This document shows, piece after piece, positions 44,576-52,163 of a stretch of DNA of 64,000 bases. How positions within the stretch are numbered: position 1 is the first letter of the stretch; each line of letters starts with the position of its first letter. Source of the DNA: Shouchella patagoniensis (GTDB lineage: Bacteria; Bacillota; Bacilli; Bacillales; Bacillaceae_D); assembly GCF_002019705.1 (NCBI RefSeq), contig NZ_KV917377.1, positions 1,300,565 through 1,364,564 of the forward strand. The letters run 5' to 3'. The position numbers and the translations under genes were made by a program. The notes beneath the pieces were generated by a model. That model had not been told where the DNA came from, did not search any database, and saw only the letters and a program-made list of their open reading frames with translations.

Positions 44576-45187
44576 TTATTTGTTTCCTTGAAATGCCGTA
44601 CCTATTTCTGCTGTTTCTGGCAAAACTAAAATTCCTTTTTCAGTTGGAGCATCCTCAATACCTAATTCCATAGCGGAACAAATCATTCCACTTGAATCAA
44701 CTCCGCGCAACTTAGCATCTTTAATAGTTAAACCACTTGGCATAACAGCACCAACTAGTGCAACAACTACTTTTTGTCCAGCTTCAACATTCGGTGCTCC
44801 ACAAACAATTTGTAAAATGGAATCACCAACATTCACTTGGCATACAGATAATTTATCTGCATTTGGATGCTTGTCCTTTGATTCAACATAACCTATTACA
44901 AATGTAGGAGTCTGCTCTAAGTTAAATACGAGTTCCTTTCCACTCTTTTGGAACGCCGTTGAGACGAGTTGTTTTACTTCTGAATCTAAATCAATCGCGC
45001 CACTTCCTGACACATTGCCATAAGTTGATGCGTTAAGAATATTTATACCTGCAATTTCGCCATTTTCCTTATTAATGATTTGCACGACATCGCCGCTTTG
45101 ATCCACTGTCCGTCTTTCATTAGACAACTTTTCTTTCGTTAGCATTAGAACATCGCCAATTCCCTTTTCATTATAAAAAATGTTCAT
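44576..45187 (-). CDS. ytpR: tRNA-binding domain protein YtpR
   Basis: A 203-residue protein with a Trbp111/EMAP-type OB-fold at about 95-195: [26 protein letters not shown], in part, then [26 protein letters not shown] in part. The N-terminal 90 residues form a separate domain without a known role. It resembles the B2 domain of the phenylalanyl-tRNA synthetase beta subunit. Its RNA target is unknown. GGGGAGAG precedes ATG 45185-45187. It stands in the ytpP-ytpQ-ytpR cluster, as in Bacillus. Confidence 0.9.
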   Translation of the reverse strand: MNIFYNEKGIGDVLMLTKEKLSNERRTVDQSGDVVQIINKENGEIAGINILNASTYGNVSGSGAIDLDSEVKQLVSTAFQKSGKELVFNLEQTPTFVIGYVESKDKHPNADKLSVCQVNVGDSILQIVCGAPNVEAGQKVVVALVGAVMPSGLTIKDAKLRGVDSSGMICSAMELGIEDAPTEKGILVLPETAEIGTAFQGNK

Positions 45188-45257
45188 CTCGTTCTCTCCC
45201 CATTGCAGTACAATTCGTACAGCATATTTAGTATAGCATAGATTGTTTGTTTTCTTA

Positions 45258-46055
45258 TCAGCCTTTAGGCTTCTTTTGTGCTAAAATGAATACTGGTTCA
45301 AGTTCTCCTTTTTCTGACACAAATGGTAGCGCCGTAACAGGAATTCTACCAGCCCCAAAAAATTGTAGAGCCATTTGCCCTAAGACATCGTATCCAGTAT
45401 CATTTTGTATATCAGCAAATATGAGCGCATCTTGATGCGGGATCGCGACCGCAAGCTCACCTTTTACTTCTCGCTCCATTTTTTCTACTAATGAATTATC
45501 TAAAATTCTGCTCGCATCATAGCCGTCCTTTGCACTTAAGAAATAAAATACATTCCCAGCCACCTTATCAGATTTCAGTGGTTGTGGTAAGGAACGAATA
45601 TTAAAAAGTGCCATTTCTTTGAGCCTCGTCCTGCTCCAACCACTTACCTCTAATAAGTTTTGATCAATTAATGTATATGTCTCGTCTAAGTCAACAGCAT
45701 AATAGATTCGCGTTTCAGCAGTATGCTCATCAAAAATTAACTTCCTACCATCCGAAGTTTCACTTGGAAATGATGCCGCGCGAATGACTGGATATATTTT
45801 CTTTTCATTGCCAATTAATTGGACTGCTTTTTCCATTGACTCTAAGCCAACTTTTACATGCCGAATCGCTTCAGCCACTGCGTCATACTCTTTTCGTTCC
45901 CACTTAGCTAATAAAGGTTTAAGCGATAATGTTACACCTTTTTTAATTGAATGATCCTCAACTCTAAGCGTTCCTTCTTTATGATCATAACGAGTGGTCC
46001 ATCCATCTCGTTCCAATTCCTTTTCAATCTTCTTGCGAAATGCTTGCAGCTCCAC
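45258..46055 (-). CDS. ytpQ: DUF1444 protein YtpQ
   Basis: A 265-residue DUF1444 family protein of unknown function, predicted cytosolic. N-terminal charged region ([26 protein letters not shown], in part), conserved [11 protein letters not shown] near residue 85 and [13 protein letters not shown] near 115, and a Gly-rich C-terminal part. The start is GTG 46053-46055 with AGGAGG 8 nt upstream. It follows ytpP across a terminator. Confidence 0.9.
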   Translation of the reverse strand: MELQAFRKKIEKELERDGWTTRYDHKEGTLRVEDHSIKKGVTLSLKPLLAKWERKEYDAVAEAIRHVKVGLESMEKAVQLIGNEKKIYPVIRAASFPSETSDGRKLIFDEHTAETRIYYAVDLDETYTLIDQNLLEVSGWSRTRLKEMALFNIRSLPQPLKSDKVAGNVFYFLSAKDGYDASRILDNSLVEKMEREVKGELAVAIPHQDALIFADIQNDTGYDVLGQMALQFFGAGRIPVTALPFVSEKGELEPVFILAQKKPKG

Positions 46056-46120
46056 GAAAATAGCCTCCTTTTGCTTGAATATAGTTTAACATGGATTGAA
46101 GTGAACCCAAAGTAAGACAA

Positions 46121-46149
46121 ACAAAAAGCTAAGGGTATCATCCCTTAGC
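46121..46149 (-). terminator. Terminator after ytpP
   Basis: The perfect stem GCTAAGGG / CCCTTAGC (46128-46135 / 46142-46149) is followed on the minus strand by TTTTTGTTTG. It overlaps the ytpP stop. Confidence 0.85.
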
Positions 46150-46474
46150 CAATTGCTGCTTCTGCTTTCGTCAAAAAGGTTTCAATTTCTTCTTCAGTCT
46201 TACGGTCTTTTGACACAAACCGATCAACTTCTTTGCCATCTGCATAAACTAAAAAGCTCGGAATACCAAAAATATCGTGGGCTATGCACACATCGATTAA
46301 TTTATCGCGATCAACATAATAAAAAGTAAACGTCGGATAATCAACTTCGAGCCGAGGTAAGATCGGTTCAATAACTCGGCAATCTGGACACCAATCGGCA
46401 GAAAAAAGAAAGACTGCTGTTTCGTTTTCTTTTATTTCATTAAATTGTTCTACTGTTTCAACATGTTCCATCAT
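46145..46474 (-). CDS. ytpP: Thioredoxin-like protein YtpP
   Basis: A 109-residue thioredoxin fold with active site WCPDC near residues 28-32 (FSADWCPDCRVIEPILPRL) and the cis-Pro segment FGIPSFLVY near 73-81. The CPDC rather than CGPC dipeptide points to a different redox partner from classical thioredoxin. I start at the first of two ATG codons after TTAGGAG (46472-46474); the codon two positions earlier in the frame is GTG inside the ribosome site. It is 8 bp after the EIIC-like gene. Confidence 0.9.
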   Translation of the reverse strand: MMEHVETVEQFNEIKENETAVFLFSADWCPDCRVIEPILPRLEVDYPTFTFYYVDRDKLIDVCIAHDIFGIPSFLVYADGKEVDRFVSKDRKTEEEIETFLTKAEAAIG

Positions 46475-46482
46475 CAACACTC

Positions 46483-47493
46483 CTAAAATTCGGTAATCTT
46501 CATATCATTTATTTTAATCCAATTCTTGCTTCGCATCCACTCTGACAACCCGAGCGCAACAACTGCTGGAATCAAACAATAGCACAGAAACACGTGAATG
46601 AAAAGCATCCAAGAAAAACCCATCTCCGTAAAAGTCATAATTGGCCCAACAAGTCCACTAGTGCCCATACCAGAACCCGCAGCATTATTCATTAACCCAA
46701 ACACAAGCGTTCCTACCGGAGCGGCCACAAGACCCGCTATAGTTGGCGGTATTAATATTAGTGGATTCTTAATGATGTTCGGGACTTGCAACATTGAAGT
46801 CCCTATTCCTAGTGTTAGAAGGCCAGCGTAGCGATTTTCTCGGAAACTCGCTACGGCAAATCCAACCATTTGACCCGCACAACCTATTGCAGCTGCCGCG
46901 GCAACACTCCCATCTAAACCAAGCATCAGTCCAATCGCAGCACTAGATATTGGCGCTGTTAGTGCCCACCCCATAAGTATGGCAACAAATGAACTCATCA
47001 ACAACGGCTGTTGTCCAGACGCCCATGAAATCGCATCGCCTATAGTCGACATTGTTAAGGCGATTGGAGGTCCAATCATTACGGCTGTAACATAGCCAGT
47101 ACAAATTGTTACTAATGGAGTTATAAGTATATCAATTTTGGTTTCCCCAGAAACTAGTTTACCCGCTTCAGCTCCAACGATTGCTGCAATAAGACTTCCC
47201 GCAGGTCCTCCGAATAATGCACCGGCAGCTCCACAAACAATTGTTGCAAGCAATACAAACGATGGTGCCCCTAATGCTAGTGCAACTGCAGCTCCAATGG
47301 CAGCACCGTAAAGGTCCATAGCAAACTGGCCAAGTTCTACTAAGTGCGCTACTCCTAATTGCTCTCCCACTGTACGAATAATCATACCCATAATAAGTGT
47401 CGCAAATAAACCAAATGTCATTTGTCCCATAGCCTTAATAAAATAAAGGCGCCAGGAAGGTTGTACTCCTTTTCTTTCAAAAAATGTTCTCAC
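46483..47493 (-). CDS. PTS EIIC_2-type membrane protein, no EIIA/EIIB partner
   Basis: A 336-residue very hydrophobic protein with about nine membrane segments. Many small residues (GAAIGAAVALALGAPS, AAAAAIGCAGQM) and conserved loops (MIGPPIALTMSTIGDAISWASGQQPLL, in part) match the PTS_EIIC_2 family. No EIIA, EIIB or sugar-metabolism gene is near, so PTS transport is doubtful. The start is uncertain: GTG 47491-47493 lies 9 nt after GGAG and is preferred, while ATG 15 nt upstream has no site. It precedes ytpP, suggesting cotranscription. Confidence 0.75.
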   Translation of the reverse strand: MRTFFERKGVQPSWRLYFIKAMGQMTFGLFATLIMGMIIRTVGEQLGVAHLVELGQFAMDLYGAAIGAAVALALGAPSFVLLATIVCGAAGALFGGPAGSLIAAIVGAEAGKLVSGETKIDILITPLVTICTGYVTAVMIGPPIALTMSTIGDAISWASGQQPLLMSSFVAILMGWALTAPISSAAIGLMLGLDGSVAAAAAIGCAGQMVGFAVASFRENRYAGLLTLGIGTSMLQVPNIIKNPLILIPPTIAGLVAAPVGTLVFGLMNNAAGSGMGTSGLVGPIMTFTEMGFSWMLFIHVFLCYCLIPAVVALGLSEWMRSKNWIKINDMKITEF

Positions 47494-47637
47494 TTCGCCA
47501 CACTCCATTTTCTTAATAACACTGTATAAGAATACGATATGTAAACTCATGTGACAAGACATAAGTAGAAGTTTACTTTATGAAACTTAGGCTATTCATT
47601 ATAATAGTGATAAACCATTTCAAAGGAGTGTATGTGT

Positions 47638-48084
47638 ATGACGTTAACGATTTACTTAGCAGGAGAAATTCACTCTGACTGGCGCAGCGAAATCAAAAGG
47701 CTTGCCACCGAACTTAAATTGCCTATAAGTTTTAAGGGACCAATGGAAAATCACAGTAAAAGTGATAATATTGGTGAACAAATACTAGGAGAACAACCAA
47801 ATGCCATTCTCACAGATGAAGCAGCTTCTAGCATTAATAACTTAAGGACACAAGTATGGATGAAAAAAGCTGATCTGGTCATTGCTTTGTTCGGAGAAAA
47901 GTACAAGCAGTGGAATACTGCGATGGATGCTTCTCGAGCAATTGAAGCTGGAATTCCTGTTATTTTAATTCGGCCCGAAAAATTGCACCATGCTTTAAAG
48001 GAACTAGCGAATAAAGCTCAAGTCGTTGTTGAAACGCCGGAACAAGCAGTCAAAGCATTAGAGTATGTTTTTGCGGAAGAATAA
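47638..48084 (+). CDS. ytoQ: YtoQ family protein
   Basis: A 148-residue YtoQ family protein related in fold to nucleoside 2-deoxyribosyltransferases. The motif TIYLAGEIHSDWR at residues 3-15 and the acidic SDNIGEQILG region near 40-50 are family hallmarks. KKADLVIALFGEKYKQWNTAMDAS near 75-98 resembles the active-site region of that fold. No activity is proven. The start ATG 47638 has AAAGGAG 9 nt upstream; an ATG 6 nt earlier is too close. It is a single gene between divergent and convergent neighbours. Confidence 0.85.
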   Translation: MTLTIYLAGEIHSDWRSEIKRLATELKLPISFKGPMENHSKSDNIGEQILGEQPNAILTDEAASSINNLRTQVWMKKADLVIALFGEKYKQWNTAMDASRAIEAGIPVILIRPEKLHHALKELANKAQVVVETPEQAVKALEYVFAEE

Positions 48085-48087
48085 AGC

Positions 48088-48126
48088 AAAACACCGCTTA
48101 GGGTAGTACTCCCTTAGCGGTGTTTT
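48088..48126. terminator. Bidirectional terminator after ytoQ
   Basis: The 16-bp stem AAAACACCGCTTAGGG / CCCTTAGCGGTGTTTT (48088-48103 / 48111-48126) has one mismatch and loop TAGTACT. Confidence 0.88.
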
Positions 48127-48140
48127 AGTGAATTTACTCA

Positions 48141-48662
48141 TTAATGTACATTACTTTTTCTTCCAATATATTGACCATAGCATGCTTTTACTACATCAGC
48201 AAACATGGCTTTTCGACTAATATAATTACCCGTTAAATAACCTACAGCTCCATTTGTCTTTGCCACCTCTGGCTTAACGTGTCGCAAAGCTTCTGATAAC
48301 TCCAAGCCGTCGTATAATTTATTAGCAATCGCATTTGGTAAAGGAAGTCGAAGACCACCTGCCACATAAATTTCTTTATTCTTCGTAATTAATGCGCCCC
48401 AATTGCATAAATAAAGCCGCTCACCTTGTTTATAGACGCCACCTTCAAGACCCATTCCAAAATCTGCATCAGAAAGTTGAAGTGCTTCTTTGGAACGATT
48501 GATTGCTCCTTCACGCGTTTCTTCATCTGTAAATGGCTGGGATGAGACGTAGGATTCCGCTTTAATTGAAATCACTTCTATATTTTCTGCGATTAAAATA
48601 TCTTGTACTGCATGAACTTTTGCAGGGTTTTTTGACCCTACAGCAACTCGTTTCATTCTCAT
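48141..48662 (-). CDS. DUF84 / YjjX-type non-canonical NTP phosphatase
   Basis: A 173-residue protein of the DUF84 (inosine/xanthosine triphosphatase) family. The N-terminal substrate loop AVGSKNPAKVHAVQDIL lies near residues 6-22, the acidic FGMGLEGGV near 69-77 and NGAVGYLTG near 136-144. It would hydrolyse ITP or XTP to clean the nucleotide pool. The start ATG 48660-48662 is 3 nt after the upstream peptidase stop. There is no good ribosome site of its own, so translation probably depends on coupling. Confidence 0.85.
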   Translation of the reverse strand: MRMKRVAVGSKNPAKVHAVQDILIAENIEVISIKAESYVSSQPFTDEETREGAINRSKEALQLSDADFGMGLEGGVYKQGERLYLCNWGALITKNKEIYVAGGLRLPLPNAIANKLYDGLELSEALRHVKPEVAKTNGAVGYLTGNYISRKAMFADVVKACYGQYIGRKSNVH

Positions 48663-48665
48663 CGC

Positions 48666-49736
48666 TTATACATTAATGATGCTTTCATACATCGCCTTAT
48701 CTGTTGATTTCACTAACTTGGTAACTAATTCTTTAGCAGCCGCATAATCATCCACATGCAAAATTGAAGAAGATGTATGAATATAACGAGCGCAGACACC
48801 AATCACTGCTGAAGGGACTCCAGTACCTGTTGTATGAATTCGTCCTGCATCCGTTCCACCAGGAGACAAGAAAAATTGATATGGAATGTCATTTGATTCA
48901 GCAGTATCCAGAACAAAATCTCGCATGCCTTGATGAGTGATCATCGTTCGATCATAGATGCGGACAAGTGCTCCTTTGCCTAAATGACCAAATGCATCTT
49001 TTCCTCCTGTTGCATCATTTGCTGGACTTGCATCCAAAACATAGCTCAAGTCAGGCTTGATCATTTCCGCTGCTGTTGCCGCACCACGAAGACCTACTTC
49101 CTCTTGTACGGTTGCACCGGAATACAGTATATTTGGTAATTTCTCGTGTTTTAATGCCTCAATAAGCTCTATTGCAAGACCAACACCATAGCGATTATCC
49201 CAGGCTTTCGCTAAAATCTTTTTTTCATTCGCCATCGGAGTAAAAGGACACTCTGGGACAATCGCTTGTCCAGGTTTAATTCCTAAGGCTAAACAGTTCT
49301 CTCTATCATCGGCACCAACATCAATATACATTTCAGTTATTGGCATTGGCTTTGTTCTTTGTGACTCTTGTAGCAAATGGGGTGGTGTTGAACCAATGAC
49401 TCCAATAACTGGCCCACTATCTGTCATAATTTGTACTCGTTGAGCAAGGAGTACTTGCGACCACCAACCACCAAGTGTTTGGAATTTAATTAGTCCTTTT
49501 TCATTAATCGTAGTTACCATAAAACCCACTTCGTCCATATGACCAGCAACCATTACTTTCGGTCCCGTTTCATTGCCACGTAGGACTCCAAAAATGCTTC
49601 CTAATTTATCTTGTACGATTTCATCTGTATGCTTAGTAAGTTCGCTTCTTACAAAAGAGCGAACATCGTGCTCAAATCCAGGCGGTCCAGACAATTCTGT
49701 CAACGTTTTAAATAGTGCTTTCGTTTGCTCGTTCAT
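48666..49736 (-). CDS. ytoP: M42 glutamyl aminopeptidase YtoP
   Basis: A 356-residue M42 metallo-aminopeptidase with two metal ions. The ligands are visible in [13 protein letters not shown] near residue 65, [12 protein letters not shown] near 177, [11 protein letters not shown] near 210 (the EE pair), [11 protein letters not shown] near 232 and the late His in [12 protein letters not shown] near 310. It is a cytosolic peptidase forming large assemblies in relatives. The start ATG 49734-49736 follows GGAGGT; a longer frame begins 21 nt upstream. It is coupled to the NTP phosphatase gene, 3 nt apart. Confidence 0.92.
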   Translation of the reverse strand: MNEQTKALFKTLTELSGPPGFEHDVRSFVRSELTKHTDEIVQDKLGSIFGVLRGNETGPKVMVAGHMDEVGFMVTTINEKGLIKFQTLGGWWSQVLLAQRVQIMTDSGPVIGVIGSTPPHLLQESQRTKPMPITEMYIDVGADDRENCLALGIKPGQAIVPECPFTPMANEKKILAKAWDNRYGVGLAIELIEALKHEKLPNILYSGATVQEEVGLRGAATAAEMIKPDLSYVLDASPANDATGGKDAFGHLGKGALVRIYDRTMITHQGMRDFVLDTAESNDIPYQFFLSPGGTDAGRIHTTGTGVPSAVIGVCARYIHTSSSILHVDDYAAAKELVTKLVKSTDKAMYESIINV

Positions 49737-49895
49737 AGTTACCTCCAGAAATATCAATTCAATAAGATGTTCTAATTCATTCTACAGAAGTTAGTCGGAA
49801 GATGCTAGCGGCAGTTTATCGTAGAATTTTTACATTAGTTTCGTTATACTACAAGTATGAATATTTTGGCGTTAAAGGGAGAGGAGTATGTTTAA

Positions 49896-50198
49896 ATGAA
49901 ACGTGTTTCAATAGGACTAGGTATTGGCTTATTAATTGGTGTGCTTGCGAGCAAAGCATGCAAACCGGACAAGCTTTCACCTGAACAAGTATTAAAAAAA
50001 GTAAAGGCAACAGTGAAACAAGAATACATTATTAACGGTTCTTGGATTCATATGCAACCTGAATCTGTAGACCGTCTTGGCTTAACTTATACAGCATACC
50101 GTGGTGGACTTACTAGTTCAACCGTAGACGGTCCTGTCCAATATGAATTTATCGCCGATATTAAAACAGGTGTTTTACTCGATTTAACACAAGTTTAA
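49896..50198 (+). CDS. ytzB: YtzB-like PepSY domain protein
   Basis: A 100-residue protein with an N-terminal hydrophobic segment (residues about 4-20, ending before KACKPDKLSPEQVL). A PepSY-like domain follows with EYIINGSWIHMQPE and a terminal YEFIADIKTGVLLDL. The Cys near residue 22 could be lipidated but the flanking ASKAC is only a loose lipobox. Function unknown. GGGAGAGGAG precedes ATG 49896. It matches B. subtilis ytzB by position before trmB. Confidence 0.82.
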   Translation: MKRVSIGLGIGLLIGVLASKACKPDKLSPEQVLKKVKATVKQEYIINGSWIHMQPESVDRLGLTYTAYRGGLTSSTVDGPVQYEFIADIKTGVLLDLTQV

Positions 50199-50234
50199 AA
50201 AGAAGCCGAAGGTGGGATCCTTCGGCTTCTTTTT
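50197..50234. terminator. Bidirectional terminator between ytzB and trmB
   Basis: A stem of AAAAAGAAGCCGAAGG / CCTTCGGCTTCTTTTT type (50197-50212 / 50219-50234) with loop TGGGAT. Strong, A/T-flanked both sides. Confidence 0.9.
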
Positions 50235-50235
50235 C

Positions 50236-50874
50236 CTATTGAAATGTCGCTTCTAATCTAAAAATCCTCATACCCTTGGCTGAAAATTTCTCTTCATACT
50301 CCGTCATAACATTGTTTTCCATTTCACTGCTATGAAGATCAAGACTAACATTTTTCAACGACATCCCGTAGGTTGACATACTATGAAGTGAATATTCAAA
50401 CAAACCTTGATTATCTGTTTTAAAATGAATTTCTCCATTTTTTGTTAACAGTTGTTGATAAAGCCCAAGAAAATGTTCATGTGTGAGCCTTCTTTTTGCA
50501 TGACGCGTTTTTGGCCAAGGATCAGTAAAATTAATAAAGAGACGATCAATTTCACCTTCTGCAAAAAAATCACTTAAGTTTGCAACATCCTCACTTAAAA
50601 ACTTCAAATTTTGTAAGCCTGCTTGTTCAGCCCGTTCCATTGCAGTCAGCAACACACTTTCATATCGTTCCACGCCAATAAAATTAATTTCTGGATAAAG
50701 TTGTGCCATCCCTGTTAGAAATTGGCCTTTACCTGTACCCACTTCAACATAAAGCGGTTGTGCTTTTTCAAACGGTTTTTCCCAGTTTCCTTTTAAACCC
50801 TCTGGATTCTGCATCACTAATTCCGGATTTTTATTTAGTTCTTCTCTCGCCCACGGCTTATGTCTTAAACGCAA
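50236..50874 (-). CDS. trmB: tRNA (guanine-N7)-methyltransferase TrmB
   Basis: A 212-residue SAM-dependent enzyme making m7G46 in tRNA. The SAM motif [16 protein letters not shown] lies near residues 43-58, and the signature [20 protein letters not shown] near 114-133 is unmistakable. The start is TTG 50872-50874 with AGAGGG 7 nt upstream, and the N-terminus [12 protein letters not shown] fits the family. Convergent with ytzB, divergent from ytzH. Confidence 0.95.
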   Translation of the reverse strand: MRLRHKPWAREELNKNPELVMQNPEGLKGNWEKPFEKAQPLYVEVGTGKGQFLTGMAQLYPEINFIGVERYESVLLTAMERAEQAGLQNLKFLSEDVANLSDFFAEGEIDRLFINFTDPWPKTRHAKRRLTHEHFLGLYQQLLTKNGEIHFKTDNQGLFEYSLHSMSTYGMSLKNVSLDLHSSEMENNVMTEYEEKFSAKGMRIFRLEATFQ

Positions 50875-50950
50875 CGCTTATCCCTCTTTCTAATTCTTCA
50901 CAGTATATTTCTTTGCACATTCGCTCAATATACATTATAGGAGGTGTTGT

Positions 50951-51199
50951 ATGCCTATATCAATCGAGCATAAATTAGGATTATTGCATGATCTGCTGCA
51001 GAACCATGCCACCGAGCATTTTTTAACCGTAAATGAAACGGAGCAGCTTCAACACCTGCTTGTAGCTCTTTCCAAAGATCCCGCACTTGACCCCATTTTA
51101 GCAAATACAGTCGCTGAAATATCAAGCGCAACAGAAACGAACACAATTGATAATGTGGCGGTTAATGATTGGCTTAATCAAATGTCCACTCTCATTTGA
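50951..51199 (+). CDS. ytzH: YtzH-like protein
   Basis: An 82-residue cytosolic protein of the YtzH family, function unknown. The N-terminal part (HKLGLLHDLLQNHATEHFLTVNETEQLQ, in part) is helical, and the C-terminus is acidic. The site TAGGAGGTG lies a few nt before ATG 50951. It sits between trmB and ytmP, as in B. subtilis. Confidence 0.82.
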   Translation: MPISIEHKLGLLHDLLQNHATEHFLTVNETEQLQHLLVALSKDPALDPILANTVAEISSATETNTIDNVAVNDWLNQMSTLI

Positions 51200-51233
51200 T
51201 TTCCCAGGAAATAAGGCTTAAATCGACAAACAG

Positions 51234-51260
51234 ATAGCTCATCTTTAGAAGATGAGCTAT
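51234..51260. terminator. Possible terminator between ytzH and ytmP
   Basis: The 12-bp stem ATAGCTCATCTT / AAGATGAGCTAT (51234-51245 / 51249-51260) has a very short loop. U-tracts are poor on both sides. The ytmP stop overlaps its right arm. Confidence 0.5.
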
Positions 51261-52048
51261 TAACAAGAGACAAGAAACGATAATGCTTCCCTGTATTCTT
51301 CAACTTGATTTACATTATGTCGACTTTGATGCCATAACATTTCAGAAATCGTATGTGCTACTACATACCAGTGCATGCGTATCCGTAAGGAAGATGTTAG
51401 CTCTAGCCCATAATGTCCAAGCCAGTCTTCCCACTGTGATTCTGGAATATATGTGTATAAAAGCAGCCCCAAATCAAGTGCTGGATCAGCTACAGTTGCT
51501 CCGTCCCAATCAATTAGATAGAGGTTGTCCTGTTCATCTCTCATCCAATTGTTGTGATTAATATCGCCATGACAAACTGCGTATTCAGTCGATTCCAGCT
51601 GCCCCATCGTCCTTTCTAGGAAGTTGAGTCCAGCATGAATTCGTTCATCTTCTATTTGATATAGTGCCACTTGCATATACATATTTTCTACCATGCTTGC
51701 AGGGTTTAATAGTTCATTACCCATTCGCTTAAACATATCTAATAATTCATTTGATCCGTGAATATTAGCAAGCATCGTCGCTGTACTAGCATTCATCATT
51801 TCCTTCGCTTTTAGCTCTCGGCCTTGTATCCAGCGCTGTGCCGTAATGACATCACCACTTTCAAGCCTTTTTGTCCATAGTAATTTGGGGACAATTCCTT
51901 CAGCAGAAAGAACCGCAAGAAAAGGAGATGAATTTCGTTTTATGAATAATTGATAGTCGCCATGTCTGGCAACATATGCTTCGCCAGTCGCGCCCCCCGC
52001 AGGCAAGACGTCCCAGCCTTCTCCTAAAAACAATTCCACCCGGTTCAC
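51260..52048 (-). CDS. ytmP: YtmP, aminoglycoside-phosphotransferase-fold protein
   Basis: A 262-residue kinase-like protein of the APH/choline kinase fold. The catalytic loop CHGDINHNNWMRDE near residues 155-168 and the metal motif LIDWDGATVADPALDLGLLL near 173-192 are intact. The N-terminal ATP site is only partly evident (GGATGEAYVARHGDYQLFIKR, in part). The substrate is unknown. The start is uncertain: GTG 52046-52048, 7 nt after AAGGGA, is preferred over the TTG two codons earlier. It is followed by amyX on the same strand. Confidence 0.82.
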   Translation of the reverse strand: MNRVELFLGEGWDVLPAGGATGEAYVARHGDYQLFIKRNSSPFLAVLSAEGIVPKLLWTKRLESGDVITAQRWIQGRELKAKEMMNASTATMLANIHGSNELLDMFKRMGNELLNPASMVENMYMQVALYQIEDERIHAGLNFLERTMGQLESTEYAVCHGDINHNNWMRDEQDNLYLIDWDGATVADPALDLGLLLYTYIPESQWEDWLGHYGLELTSSLRIRMHWYVVAHTISEMLWHQSRHNVNQVEEYREALSFLVSC

Positions 52049-52130
52049 CTTCAATTCCCTTTTCTTTTCTTCCGCTTCCTTGCTGCTCGGTTTTCAGTAT
52101 AACTCATTTTCCACTAAAAAAGAATCCACT

Positions 52131-52161
52131 AAAAGAAGCAGAGCACAGGTTTTGGCTCTGC
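52131..52161 (-). terminator. Terminator after amyX
   Basis: The stem GCAGAGC / GCTCTGC (52138-52144 / 52155-52161) is followed on the minus strand by TTCTTTTAG. Confidence 0.65.
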
Positions 52162-52163
52162 CA

